From the NCBI GenBank assembly GCA_020199835.1, contig JAIVJV010000009.1, positions 62,001-126,000 of the forward strand: a DNA stretch of 64,000 nt. Reading direction: 5' to 3'. Every line of letters begins with the position of its first letter. Positions within the stretch are counted from its first letter, which is position 1. Shown here one piece after another: positions 45,059 through 54,784 of the stretch. The notes beneath the pieces were generated by a model. It was not told the DNA's origin and did no database searches. It saw nothing but the letters and a program-made list of their open reading frames with translations. Made by a program: the position numbers and the translations under genes. Origin of the DNA: Acidobacteriota bacterium. GTDB taxonomy: Bacteria > Acidobacteriota > Blastocatellia > Pyrinomonadales > Pyrinomonadaceae.

Positions 45059-47287
45059 ATGCAGGAGGTAGAAATCTCAACCGGGCGCGAGGACAATTCC
45101 GTTCTCATCGTCAACGACGAGCCCGACCAACTGCGGCTGATGCGTAGTCTGCTCAACAAAGCCGGCTACCTCGTACTCACCGCCGACGATGGCGTCGAAG
45201 GTCTGGCGCTCGCCAAACGCCAGCGGCCCGATCTCGTAATCAGCGACGTCACGATGCCGCGCATGGGCGGACTCGATTTTTGCCGCCATCTACGCTCCGA
45301 TAACGAACTCAAGTCCGTTCCCATCCTGCTGATCAGTGCGCTTCAGAAAGACACCGAGACCGTCGTGGCCGGTCTGCGCGCCGGCGCTGACGACTACCTG
45401 GAAGTTCCGTTCGACTCGACCCGGCTGATCGCGAAGGTGTCGCGTTTGCTGGAACGTTCGCGGCTCGAAGCGAGTTACCGCGACCTCGTCGAACAGGCCA
45501 GCGACGTCATTTTCACGCAGGATCTGACGGGACGTTTGACGAGTATCAATCTCGCCGGTGAGCGGTTTTTGGGCCGTCACCAGGACGAAATCATCGGCAA
45601 CTCCTTCTTCGCGCTTTTCGGCGTGATCCCTGAGAGCAACGGTTTCGGTGTGGCGGTCAATCGCCCGCACGATGCGCGGGAGTTTCGGCATCAGTTCGTC
45701 GCGCGCTCGGCCGCAGGCGAAGATCATTGGCTCGATCTGATCCTTTCACCGATCAAAAAACTTGACGAGACCATCGGCTTTCGCGGACTCGCGCGCGACG
45801 TTACCGAGCGAAAACGTTTTGAAGACGCACTGCGCGACTCCGAAGAACGTTACCGGTTGCTGTTTGAATCAACGCCGCAGCCAATCTGCGTCTACAACGA
45901 AGACACGCTCGCGTTTCTCGCCGTCAACGAAGCTGCGACACGCACCTACGGCTACACCCGTGACGAATTTCTCTCGATGACCATCAACGATCTTCGTCCG
46001 GAAGAAGACATACCGACTTTAATGATCAAAAACGCCTCCGACCCGAACGACCTTGTGCTTTCGAGTCCGTGGCGTCACCAAACGCGCGACAAAAAGACCA
46101 TCTACGTCGAGATGACGTCGCATCCCGTCGTCTTCGACGGAAAAAACAGCAAACTCGTCATCGTCAACGACGTCACCGAAAGAAAGCTGCTCGACGAGAA
46201 ACAGCAGCGTTTGCACACGTCGTTGCAACAGTCCGCGGCCGAGTGGCGACAGACGTTCAACGCAATGGATTTTCCGGTGCTGATCGTCGATCTCGACGGC
46301 ACGATCAAACGCTCAAATTCCGCGGCGGAACAGATTGCGGGCTTGTCGGCGGAAGAATTGCGCAGCCGGCGGGTAGGAGACCTCGCCGAACATGAGCCGT
46401 GGAAAAAAGCCGCCGAGTTAATCGAAAACGTTCGCGTCAACGCGGTGCCGCTGTCCGCGGAAGTTAAAGACAAGCAAACTGGAAAAACCTGGGCGATCAC
46501 GCTCTATCACATCAACGAGTTTGGCTCGACCGGTGAACGCGTCATCCTCATTGCGCAGGACATCAGTAAACGCGCGGAACTCGAAGCCTCGTTGCGACAA
46601 AGCGAGATGATGTCGTTACTCGGGTCGCTGGTCGCCGGCGTAGCCCACGAAGTCAGAAACCCGCTGTTTGGTATTTCCTCAATTCTCGACGCGTTTGAGA
46701 CGAGATTCAGCGATCGCACCGAATACCTGCGGTACACCAACGTTTTGCGAGACGAAGTCGGACGTTTGACCGTGCTGATGGAAGAGTTGCTCGAATATGG
46801 CAAACCGTTTCGCGGTGAACTCTTCCTCGTGCCGATGGAAGAGATGATTAGCCGGTCAATTCGCGCCTGTCTGCCTGCGGCGGAAGTCGCCCACGTTACA
46901 CTCGTCAGCGACGTCGAAGACGCGCTGCCGAAGATTCGCATCGATCGAAGGCGCTTGTCGAAAGTTTTTGTCAACTTGATCGAGAATGCGATTCAGCATT
47001 CGCCGCCGGATGGTGTCGTTCGAGTTGAAGCAACTCGCGTGATCGACGGCGGTGACGACTGGGTTCAGTGCGCGATCAAGGATTCAGGAGCCGGTATTCT
47101 CGAACAGGACATTCCGAAGATCTTCGAACCGTTCTTTTCTAAACGACGCGGCGGCACCGGACTGGGTTTGGCGATCGCCCACCGGATCATGCAGGAACAC
47201 GGAGGTAAATTGATCGCGGGCAATAATCCAACGGGTGGCGCCTGTATGATAGCCAGATTCCCAACACCCACTGAGGGAGATTGCTAG
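45059..47287 (+). CDS. REC-PAS-PAS-PAS sensor histidine kinase
   Basis: 742 residues, cytoplasmic. The N-terminal receiver (LIVNDEPDQ, phospho-Asp in VISDVTMP, Lys in the VPF-DSTR end variant) is followed by three PAS domains (about 140-255, 265-380, 395-500), a HisKA-like region with H box (AHEVRNPLFG) and an ATPase domain (NLIENAIQHSP, DSGAGI, GGTGLGLAI). The next gene (sigma-54 activator) follows without a gap, so they form a signalling pair. Signals may be intracellular. Confidence 0.93.
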   Translation: MQEVEISTGREDNSVLIVNDEPDQLRLMRSLLNKAGYLVLTADDGVEGLALAKRQRPDLVISDVTMPRMGGLDFCRHLRSDNELKSVPILLISALQKDTETVVAGLRAGADDYLEVPFDSTRLIAKVSRLLERSRLEASYRDLVEQASDVIFTQDLTGRLTSINLAGERFLGRHQDEIIGNSFFALFGVIPESNGFGVAVNRPHDAREFRHQFVARSAAGEDHWLDLILSPIKKLDETIGFRGLARDVTERKRFEDALRDSEERYRLLFESTPQPICVYNEDTLAFLAVNEAATRTYGYTRDEFLSMTINDLRPEEDIPTLMIKNASDPNDLVLSSPWRHQTRDKKTIYVEMTSHPVVFDGKNSKLVIVNDVTERKLLDEKQQRLHTSLQQSAAEWRQTFNAMDFPVLIVDLDGTIKRSNSAAEQIAGLSAEELRSRRVGDLAEHEPWKKAAELIENVRVNAVPLSAEVKDKQTGKTWAITLYHINEFGSTGERVILIAQDISKRAELEASLRQSEMMSLLGSLVAGVAHEVRNPLFGISSILDAFETRFSDRTEYLRYTNVLRDEVGRLTVLMEELLEYGKPFRGELFLVPMEEMISRSIRACLPAAEVAHVTLVSDVEDALPKIRIDRRRLSKVFVNLIENAIQHSPPDGVVRVEATRVIDGGDDWVQCAIKDSGAGILEQDIPKIFEPFFSKRRGGTGLGLAIAHRIMQEHGGKLIAGNNPTGGACMIARFPTPTEGDC

Positions 47288-48640
47288 ATGTCCAGGAACA
47301 AGGTTTTGGTCGTTGATGATGAATCGGGTGTCCGCTTTGGTATCCGCGATTTTCTCGAGCAGCACGGATATGAAATTGACGAGGCGGAGAGTTGCGAGGA
47401 CGCCCAGCACATCTTTCGTACCTCCAGGCCGGACATCGTAATCGCTGACTACATGCTGCCCGACGGCACCGCGCTCGATCTCCTGCCGCGTTTGAAGGAG
47501 ATCGACTCCGGCACTCCTTTGCTGGTTTTGACCGCCCACGGCTCGATCGACCTTGCGGTCCGCGCGATCAAGGAAGGCGCCGACCAGTTTCTAACCAAGC
47601 CGCTCGAACTGCCGACTTTGCTCGTTATCCTGCAGCGTTTACTGCAAAAACAGCGCAATCATCACAAGCAACTGGCCAGCAAGTCGCGGCAAGTGCGGCA
47701 GGCGATCGATCCTTTTATCGGCACGAGCGCAGCCATACGCGCATTGAAAGGGCAAGCGCACCGGATTCTTTCAACTGAGAGCCCCGTGCTCATCCTCGGC
47801 GAAACCGGCAGCGGAAAAGGCGTGCTCGCGCGTTGGCTGCACGACAACAGCCCGCGCGCCGATGAAGCCTTTGTCGATCTGAATTGCGCCGGACTCTCGC
47901 GCGAGTTGCTCGAAACCGAACTGTTCGGTCACGAGAAAGGCGCTTTCACCAGCGCCATCGCCTCAAAACAGGGACTGTTTGAAGTCGCCCATCGCGGCAC
48001 GATCTTCCTCGACGAAGTTGGCGACGTCGATCTGCAAATCCAACCCAAGCTGCTGAAGGTGCTCGAAGAAAAACGCTTCCGGCGCGTGGGTGACGTACGC
48101 GATCGGCAGGTTGACGTGCGGCTCATTGCCGCGACTCACCAGGATATGGGCCAACTGGTCAGAGAAAAGCGTTTTCGCGACGATCTCTATTTTCGTATCA
48201 GCACGATTCCGCTTTCGTTTCCAGCGCTGCGCGAAAGAATCGAAGACATTCCGACGATGGCGCAATACCTCCTTGACAAGGTTTCCGCCGACTTGGGCCG
48301 AGGCGAGTTGCGGCTCGACGACAACTGCATTCAGGCATTGAAGACGTATTCGTGGCCGGGCAACATCCGCGAACTTCGAAACGTTATAGAACGCGCCGTG
48401 TTGTTGAGTGACCAGAAAACGATCACCATCAACGATCTTCATTTCGATGGTCACACGCAGGTCGGCTCGCCTTTTCTCGACTCTCGCCTGACGTTGCTCG
48501 AGCTCGAAAAGCAGCACATCGAACGCGTGCTTCAGGAAGAAAGAGGCCGCGTCGAAAAGGCCGCGAAGCGACTCGGCATCCCCCGCAGCTCTCTTTATCA
48601 GAAGATCAAGAAGCATCAGATCACGATGTCCAAAGTCTAG
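47288..48640 (+). CDS. NtrC-family sigma-54-dependent response regulator
   Basis: 450 residues. Receiver (VVDDESGVR, phospho-Asp in IVIADYMLPDG, Lys in LTKPLE), AAA+ domain with Walker A GETGSGKGV, the sigma-54 contact loop GAFTSA (usual form GAFTGA), Walker B (GTIFLDEVGD) and a C-terminal Fis-type HTH (AKRLGIPRSSLYQKIKKH). It activates sigma-54 promoters by ATP hydrolysis. It starts at the base after the kinase stop codon and precedes the PEP-CTERM genes, which are possible targets. Confidence 0.95.
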   Translation: MSRNKVLVVDDESGVRFGIRDFLEQHGYEIDEAESCEDAQHIFRTSRPDIVIADYMLPDGTALDLLPRLKEIDSGTPLLVLTAHGSIDLAVRAIKEGADQFLTKPLELPTLLVILQRLLQKQRNHHKQLASKSRQVRQAIDPFIGTSAAIRALKGQAHRILSTESPVLILGETGSGKGVLARWLHDNSPRADEAFVDLNCAGLSRELLETELFGHEKGAFTSAIASKQGLFEVAHRGTIFLDEVGDVDLQIQPKLLKVLEEKRFRRVGDVRDRQVDVRLIAATHQDMGQLVREKRFRDDLYFRISTIPLSFPALRERIEDIPTMAQYLLDKVSADLGRGELRLDDNCIQALKTYSWPGNIRELRNVIERAVLLSDQKTITINDLHFDGHTQVGSPFLDSRLTLLELEKQHIERVLQEERGRVEKAAKRLGIPRSSLYQKIKKHQITMSKV

Positions 48641-48965
48641 ACCGCTGGTCTGAATCCTGGACAGCCTGAGTCCTCGCCAAATTCTCCTGAACGCATTCAC
48701 TTAACAAAAACGTTTGTTACTAATAGCTCATACTCGCAAACCGTTGACGGCCCGCGTTTTGCTTGCAACCGGGCACGTGCCACTATGGAATTTGCTCTCG
48801 CCCGACCGAGAGCGCCTGTCTGGTTTGCTATGCACGAGCACGCATTGCCCCGCACTGCTCACATACCAAGTTCCAGAATGGATCCTGCTCCCGAGGATCA
48901 TCGTCACCTTGAGGTTGTACCGCGATACTCGGTACGCCGTGGTTTTCAAAGAAAAGGAGCTTGAA
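48641..48965. other. 325-base intergenic region upstream of PEP-CTERM gene
   Basis: Contains a small hairpin GTACCG / CGGTAC just upstream of the ribosome binding site. I looked for a sigma-54 GG-N10-GC signature and did not find one with correct spacing. Confidence 0.5.
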
Positions 48966-49625
48966 ATGCCCAACTATGGGTCTATTAAAAGGTTCGTGTT
49001 AGCGTTGGCGATTTTTGGAATCGTCAGCGTCGCAGCAGGTACCGCGCGAGCCGATATTGTTGTCATCACAGGAGTGAACAATCAAGGCACCGACAACGTC
49101 CTGCTTAACCCTGCAACTAATGTACTTACCGTGACGGGTACCGTCGGCCCGAACAATCTGGTGGTCAACTTTACTTCTTCGAGCGGTAGCGGGTTGCTAA
49201 GTGCCAATCCTTCCGGCCAGGCAACTGTCAGCGGAGGAACCGGCAACACTGCTCTTACGCAACTGACCTTCGGCTTGGCCAACAACGATACTTTTACTCG
49301 CGCCGTATTCAACATTAATGCCGCCACCAACGGCTCAGTGTTGATTCACGTCGAGGGTATCAATATCGACGGTGGCTTTTTCGAGGATGACTTCACCGTG
49401 GACGCCAATGGCCAGAACTTCTTCACCGTAACAGCGATCAATGGACAGTTGATTACGTCGATAAGTTTAACTGGAATCAATGGCGCTACTTTCGAAGACA
49501 TAAGACAGGTCCGACTTGGTGGAGCGGACGTCGGCGAAATTCCTGAACCGGCGACCATGTTGCTTCTCGGAACAGGTCTGATCGGCGTCGCGACCGGCTT
49601 CCGTAAGCGTTTCGGTAAGAAATAA
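48966..49625 (+). CDS. PEP-CTERM secreted protein
   Basis: 219 residues. Signal peptide (FVLALAIFGIVSVAAGTARA), a beta-rich Asn/Thr body, and a C-terminal PEP signal (EIPEPATMLLLGTGLIG) with basic tail RKRFGKK. Secreted or surface-attached. ATG 48966 has AAGGAG (spacing 6). It lies directly after the sigma-54 activator gene and upstream of a second PEP-CTERM gene. Confidence 0.92.
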   Translation: MPNYGSIKRFVLALAIFGIVSVAAGTARADIVVITGVNNQGTDNVLLNPATNVLTVTGTVGPNNLVVNFTSSSGSGLLSANPSGQATVSGGTGNTALTQLTFGLANNDTFTRAVFNINAATNGSVLIHVEGINIDGGFFEDDFTVDANGQNFFTVTAINGQLITSISLTGINGATFEDIRQVRLGGADVGEIPEPATMLLLGTGLIGVATGFRKRFGKK

Positions 49626-49666
49626 CTGGAAACAGTCACGCGTTAGACTTGTTTTTAGTTAAACCA

Positions 49667-49709
49667 GTGTTTCCACATCCGTAATTGCCCGCGGGTGTGG
49701 AAAACACTA
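49667..49709 (+). terminator. hairpin terminator after the first PEP-CTERM gene
   Basis: AGTGTTTCCACA / TGTGGAAAACACT arms (one bulge), followed by AAACCTTTT. Confidence 0.65.
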
Positions 49710-49803
49710 AACCTTTTAACCGAGTGTTAACCCGGGCGAATCAAATCGCTCGATGGCTCGTAGTGCGGGTGGGCCATTTTTGGGGAAGTAGAGGGGAACC
49801 AAA

Positions 49804-50433
49804 ATGGCGAGTATCCTAAAAACAACTATCCTGGGTGCTCTGCTGCTCGCGGTCATGGTGGGATTCGGCAGTTCCGAAGCGAAAGCCGATCCCGTGACTT
49901 TCTCCACCTCAGGTACTTTTACCTGCGCTGGTTGCGCCGGCAGCGGCACCAACTCGGTAACGTTCATTGGAGGCATGGGTAACGCGCTCATGATCACGTT
50001 CACTGGTCTCAGTTCGACCAGCCTGAACACTCCAACGGGATCGAGTTTTGGCAATTTTCAAACGTTCTTCAGCGGCAACGGTGTCATCGGTGCAACAGGC
50101 ACCTTTACACTCACCGTCACGCAAACAGTCCCGACAGCCGGAAGCGACAGTTTTTCGGCAACGTTTAGCGGCACTTTCAGCGCCAGTAACTCGGGCTCTG
50201 GAATTGTTAATTTCACGGTGACGTCGGTGACCATCGGTGGAACCACGTATGCGATCACCAACAATCCATTGAATCTCGTGCCGCCGGCTTCGAATAACGG
50301 CGTTACCACGGTTCAGGGATTGATCACCAGTGAGGTTCCTGAACCCGCCACCATGGTTTTGCTCGGTACCGGTCTATTGGGAATAGCCGGCGCGATGAGG
50401 AAACGATTCCAGTCCGGAACATCAGGGGACTAG
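49804..50433 (+). CDS. PEP-CTERM secreted protein
   Basis: 209 residues. Signal peptide (LGALLLAVMVGFGSSEAKA), a Ser/Gly/Thr-rich beta body with a CAGCAG cysteine pair, and C-terminal VPEPATMVLLGTGLLG plus RKRFQ tail. Similar in design to the PEP-CTERM proteins at 783-1406 and 48966-49625. ATG 49804 follows AGGGGAACC. The small gene at 50449 lies 15 bases downstream. Confidence 0.93.
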   Translation: MASILKTTILGALLLAVMVGFGSSEAKADPVTFSTSGTFTCAGCAGSGTNSVTFIGGMGNALMITFTGLSSTSLNTPTGSSFGNFQTFFSGNGVIGATGTFTLTVTQTVPTAGSDSFSATFSGTFSASNSGSGIVNFTVTSVTIGGTTYAITNNPLNLVPPASNNGVTTVQGLITSEVPEPATMVLLGTGLLGIAGAMRKRFQSGTSGD

Positions 50434-50448
50434 TCAGGGGAGAACGGA

Positions 50449-50658
50449 ATGTCGAAACCAACGATTCTTCCCCTGGACAGTAACGGACAAATCTACGCGA
50501 TTCAGGATGAAAAAGGGAACACGATCGGAACCGGCACACGTGAGGTTTGCGAGGTATTGCTTTACATCATTACCAAGCCGGCCTCGCCGAGCATTTCCGG
50601 AAACATCAACGCTGCCGGCCCTCAGCGTCCCAATGTAAGGGCAGCGATTGGTATATAG
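50449..50658 (+). CDS. small hypothetical protein, PEP-CTERM-linked
   Basis: 69 residues with a good GGGGAGA ribosome binding site. Begins KPTILPLDSNGQIYAIQDEKGN; the central part is hydrophobic. Function unknown. Close spacing with the PEP-CTERM gene suggests cotranscription. Confidence 0.6.
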   Translation: MSKPTILPLDSNGQIYAIQDEKGNTIGTGTREVCEVLLYIITKPASPSISGNINAAGPQRPNVRAAIGI

Positions 50659-50921
50659 TTAGCTTTCGGGTTGGGTAGCGGCGCAGTCTACGGCCCCAGC
50701 GGCGTGTCTGCTCCGAACTACCCGACCTCATCGTTATCGTGCGGAGAAATAAACGATGAGTGCGGCCGGAGCTGAACGAAATTACGCTCTTTGGACGGCT
50801 CGCTGGAGTACGTTTTCGCTAACCCTCGCGGTACTCTAAACTCTTCGGAACACCTTCTCTCTATTAATGTCGACGGTGGTCGGGCGCTACTATTGCGGCT
50901 CGTATCTGGCGTCCAAGTGCG

Positions 50922-51425
50922 TTGTGTACCGTGAAGCAGAATCCATTCGGAACCCTCAAAAAAGTCTCAGGTAAGTTGAGACAAATGTGGCTCGGACAGC
51001 CGGCCCGAGAGGAGCTGCGGCCTCGCCTGCTGGTCGTGGATGACGAAGAAGCGATCTGCTTTTCGATGAGTGAGTACTTCTCGCTGCACGGCTACAAAGT
51101 CGATACCGCTCGCGAGCTGGATGAAGCGGAGGAGTTGCTGAAGAGGTCCGAATACAAGGTCGTGATCCAGGACCTGCAACTCAGCCTGACGACTAAGTCC
51201 GATGGGCTGGAGATGATCCGCTCGATCCGGGCACACAACCCGCAAACACGGATAATTGTTTTAACGGCGTACGGATCGGCTGAAGTCGAAGACGAAGCGC
51301 GGCGTTGTGGCGCCGATGCGTTTTTGCGGAAGCCTAAGCCGTTGTCGCAGGTGGCCCAGATAGTGCAGGGCTTGATCGAGTCGCCGCCCAGAAGTTCTTC
51401 GATGCGCCGTGCGCGTCCTGCCTGA
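50922..51425 (+). CDS. lone response-regulator receiver protein
   Basis: 167 residues. One receiver domain: acidic pair in VVDDEEAIC, likely phospho-Asp in VIQDLQLS, Thr in LTAYGS, Lys in RKPKP. No output domain; the C-terminus is short and basic. It probably transfers or sinks phosphate for a kinase elsewhere. Starts TTG 50922 or GTG 50931. Its stop is 34 bases from the convergent dnaE2 gene. Confidence 0.85.
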   Translation: MCTVKQNPFGTLKKVSGKLRQMWLGQPAREELRPRLLVVDDEEAICFSMSEYFSLHGYKVDTARELDEAEELLKRSEYKVVIQDLQLSLTTKSDGLEMIRSIRAHNPQTRIIVLTAYGSAEVEDEARRCGADAFLRKPKPLSQVAQIVQGLIESPPRSSSMRRARPA

Positions 51426-51458
51426 TAAACGCGTCTCACCCCGCGTGAACCTCGCCTC

Positions 51459-54400
51459 TTAATGAAAATCGCGAGAAGACGTTGCGGCCACTTTGAAAGG
51501 AAGTGGTTCGATGCGGCTTGCTTTCACTGAAACGACGTTGTCCTGGTTCTGCAATAACCCTTCGATCAAAAGAAACGGATGGCTCACCAGTTCGCGGCGG
51601 TAGCGATCGAAGAGTTGTGGCGTCACGATGATGTTGCTCACGCCGGTTTCATCTTCCAGGCTGAGAAACACGAATCCTTTTGCGGTACCCGGCCGTTGCC
51701 GCACGATTACCCAACCACCGACGCGCACAAAGTGACCGTGGCGCAACTTGCGTATGTCCACCGCGCGCATGGCTTTTAAGCGATTCAGTTTTTGCCGGTG
51801 ATAAGCAACCGGGTGTTTTCCGATCGTCAGTCCGGTGCCCTGGAAATCTGCATCTACACGCTCGGTGATAGTCATCGACTCGAGCGGTGAGTTGCCGTCC
51901 TGTTCGAACAGTTGTTCGTAGAGCCCGCCGGGGTCGCGCGCGACTCGCTCAACCTGCCACAACGCATCGCGCCGGTGAGCGGCGGGCGTCTGCATGAAAT
52001 TCAGCGCTCCGACGGCGGCCAGTTTTCGGAGTTCATCCTTGCGCAGTTCTGGAACACGGTGGCACAGATCATCGATGCCGGCAAAAGGACCATTCGCCCG
52101 TTCACGCTCGATCGCCCGGCCCGATTGCTCGCTTAAGCCTTTGACATATCTGAGACCGAGGCGAAGATAAAGATTGGGGACGAGTTCCGAAGCCTGGGAG
52201 CCTGGGAGACGGGGAGAGATAGACGAACCGGAAACTGGGCCAACTCCCCATGTCACCCAATCTCCCTGTCCCTCTCTCTCCCCGTCTGCCAGGCTCCCAG
52301 GCTCCTGCTCATCTGCCGGCTCTCTTTCGAGCGTGCACAACCAATCGGAACGAGTAATGTCGACGGGCCTGACTTTCAACCCGTGCCGTTGCGCGTCCTT
52401 TATGAGCGTGAACGGTTGATAAAAACCCATCGGCTGATTGTTGAGCATTGCCGCCGTGAACGCGGCGAGGTAATTACATTTCAGGTAAGCGCTCGCATAC
52501 GCCAGCAGGGCAAAACTCGCTGCGTGCGATTCCGGAAACCCGTAGAGCGCAAACGAGGCGATCGACTGCACGATCTCATCCTGGGTTTTGCCTACGATTC
52601 CATTTCGCTTCAGGCCCGCGCGGAGTTTTACTTCAATCGCTTTCATGCGCGCTTCCGAACGCTTGAACCCGAATGCGCGGCGCAACTCTTCCGCCTCGCC
52701 GCCGGAAAAGCCGGCGCACACCATCGCCATTCGCAGCAGTTGCTCCTGAAACAGCGGCACACCGAGCGTGCGTTTCAAAATTGGTTCGAGATCGGGGTGA
52801 GCGTAGGTCGCTTCTTCGCGGCCCTGCCGGCGGTTGAGATATGGATGGACCATGTTGCCGACGATCGGACCGGGACGAATGATCGCCACTTGGACCACGA
52901 TGTCGTAAAACTTCGCCGGCCGCAGCCGCGGCAGACACGACATCTGTGCCCGGCTCTCAACCTGAAACAGTCCGATCGTGTCGGCATTTTGCAGCGCCTT
53001 GTAAACTTTCGGGTCGTCAGGCGGCAGATGAGCGAGGTCAACTTCTTCGCCGTACGAGTCGCGAATGAGCTTGATGGAGTCTTCCATCACCGCCATCATT
53101 CCCAACCCCAACAGATCGACTTTGATCAAGCCGAGGTCCGCACAATCTTCTTTGTCCCATTGCACGACTACGCGTCCCGGCATGCTGGCCGGTTCGAGCG
53201 GCACGATCGTGTCAAGTTGTCCCTGACAGATCACCATGCCGCCCGAGTGCTGCCCCAGATGGCGGGGTAAATCCTGGACCAGTTGATAAAGTTGAAAGAA
53301 CTTCCTGATCTTCGGATTATTCAGGTCCAGGCCGGCATCGCGAAACTGCCGCTCGCTGGAATCTTTCGGGTCTTTCCATTCCCAGGCATGGACCAGACCC
53401 GCTAGCTGCGACAGCGTGTGGTCGTCAAAGCCCAGCACTTTGCCGACTTCTCGCGCCGCAGAACGCCCGCGGTAAGTAATGACGTTGGCCGTCATCGCCG
53501 CGCCTGATTTTCCGTAACGCTGGTAGACGTACTGAATCGCCTTCTCTCTTTTTTCTCCACTCGGCAGATCGAGATCGATGTCCGGCCATTCGCCTCGCTC
53601 CTCGGAAAGAAAACGTTCGAACAACAGGTCCATGCGGATCGGATCCACCGCCGTGATTCCGAGCGAATAACAAACGGCACTGTTGGCAGCCGAGCCGCGT
53701 CCCTGAACCAGGATGTCCGCACTGCGGCAGAACTCAACGATGTCCCCAACGATCAAAAAATAACCTTCGAGTTTGAGCTTCTCGATCAGTTTCAGCTCGC
53801 GTTCGAGTTGCGGCCGCGCCTGTTCGTAAGTCGGCGCGCCATTCATGCCGGTATAACGCGCGCGCGCGCCGGCCTCCGTCTTTTGCCGCAGCACCGAGGC
53901 CATCGTCTCGCCCGGCCGCACCGGATAACGCGGAAACTCATAACCGAGATCTTCGAGCGTGAACTGCAAACGCGACGAAAGCTCCGTAGTGTTCGCAATG
54001 GCTTCGGGCAGATCCTCGAACAGCTTCGCCATCTCCTCGCCGGACTTCAGATAACGTTCCGAGTTGCGCGCCAGCAGACGTCCGGCGTTTTCCAAACGCA
54101 CATGATTGCGAATGCAGGTGAACACGTCGGCCACTTCGCGCCGCGCTTGCGCGGCATAACAGACACCGTTAGTGGCCAGCAGCGGCAGACGGTTGCGGCG
54201 CGCCAGTTCTACCACTATCTGATTGCGCGCTTCTTCGTCGCGATCGAAATGGCGTTGCAATTCCGCGTAGACGTTCTTCTTGCCAAACACATCCCGCAAC
54301 CACTCAACCGTTCGCTGCGCTTCTTTGACACTGTCCGGATTCGAGGGCTGAAGAACAGCCGACACTGGTCCATCATCACCGCCGGTCAGAGCGATCAAGC

Positions 54401-54773
54401 CCTTCGCATGCGCCGCCACCTCAACAGCGGTCACAGCACACTCGCCCGGCTTTGCGTGTTTCGGCACGCGCATTTTCATGAGCGTGATCAGCCGGCAGAG
54501 GTTCTGGTAGCCGGTGCGGTTTCTGGCCAGCACCGGGAGCGCGACTAGCCCTCGGTTTTGCGTTTTCAAACTTATCTCGGCGCCGATGTGAGCTTTGAGA
54601 TCGTTTCTTTTTGCTGACAGGTGGAAACGCGGCGCGCCGTAAAGCCCGTCACGATCGAGCAGCGCCATGGCCGGCATGCCTGACTCAAGAGCACCGGCGA
54701 GCAGGTCTTCGGGCACGGAAGAGCCCTGCAAGAAGCTGAAAGCCGAACGGGCATGTAATTCAACGTAAGACAT
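51459..54773 (-). CDS. dnaE2: error-prone DNA polymerase III alpha subunit DnaE2
   Basis: A 1104-residue C-family polymerase of the SOS mutasome. It has an N-terminal PHP domain (MSYVELHARSAFSFLQGSS), the polymerase core (VQGRGSAANS, PDIDLDLPSGEKRE, GLGMMAV), helix-hairpin-helix (FAGIDDLCHRVPELR) and an OB-fold near the C-terminus. ATG 54773 is favoured because the protein begins with the conserved SYVELHARS; the longer frame adds non-homologous residues. About residues 824-861 derive from an inverted-repeat element (52191-52303) that keeps the frame open. It is the last gene of the imuA-imuB-dnaE2 operon. Confidence 0.95.
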   Translation of the reverse strand: MSYVELHARSAFSFLQGSSVPEDLLAGALESGMPAMALLDRDGLYGAPRFHLSAKRNDLKAHIGAEISLKTQNRGLVALPVLARNRTGYQNLCRLITLMKMRVPKHAKPGECAVTAVEVAAHAKGLIALTGGDDGPVSAVLQPSNPDSVKEAQRTVEWLRDVFGKKNVYAELQRHFDRDEEARNQIVVELARRNRLPLLATNGVCYAAQARREVADVFTCIRNHVRLENAGRLLARNSERYLKSGEEMAKLFEDLPEAIANTTELSSRLQFTLEDLGYEFPRYPVRPGETMASVLRQKTEAGARARYTGMNGAPTYEQARPQLERELKLIEKLKLEGYFLIVGDIVEFCRSADILVQGRGSAANSAVCYSLGITAVDPIRMDLLFERFLSEERGEWPDIDLDLPSGEKREKAIQYVYQRYGKSGAAMTANVITYRGRSAAREVGKVLGFDDHTLSQLAGLVHAWEWKDPKDSSERQFRDAGLDLNNPKIRKFFQLYQLVQDLPRHLGQHSGGMVICQGQLDTIVPLEPASMPGRVVVQWDKEDCADLGLIKVDLLGLGMMAVMEDSIKLIRDSYGEEVDLAHLPPDDPKVYKALQNADTIGLFQVESRAQMSCLPRLRPAKFYDIVVQVAIIRPGPIVGNMVHPYLNRRQGREEATYAHPDLEPILKRTLGVPLFQEQLLRMAMVCAGFSGGEAEELRRAFGFKRSEARMKAIEVKLRAGLKRNGIVGKTQDEIVQSIASFALYGFPESHAASFALLAYASAYLKCNYLAAFTAAMLNNQPMGFYQPFTLIKDAQRHGLKVRPVDITRSDWLCTLEREPADEQEPGSLADGEREGQGDWVTWGVGPVSGSSISPRLPGSQASELVPNLYLRLGLRYVKGLSEQSGRAIERERANGPFAGIDDLCHRVPELRKDELRKLAAVGALNFMQTPAAHRRDALWQVERVARDPGGLYEQLFEQDGNSPLESMTITERVDADFQGTGLTIGKHPVAYHRQKLNRLKAMRAVDIRKLRHGHFVRVGGWVIVRQRPGTAKGFVFLSLEDETGVSNIIVTPQLFDRYRRELVSHPFLLIEGLLQNQDNVVSVKASRIEPLPFKVAATSSRDFH
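52191..52303. repeat. in-frame inverted-repeat element inside dnaE2
   Basis: 113 bases with 29-base terminal arms (52191-52219 and 52275-52303), one mismatch; left arm starts AGCCTGGGAGCCTGGGAG. It encodes about 38 Pro/Gly/Glu/Ser residues between CTLE-type and LYLRLGLRYVKGL segments. Confidence 0.85.
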
Positions 54774-54784
54774 TAGAGTTTTTA

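Noticed and set aside
48700..49803. sigma-54 promoters before the two PEP-CTERM genes
   Set aside because: Candidate GG...GC pairs do not have the required 10-base spacing, so I do not claim control by the neighbouring activator.
52383..53270. 295-residue plus-strand frame within dnaE2
   Set aside because: Shadow of the dnaE2 reading frame, with no start signal or motifs.
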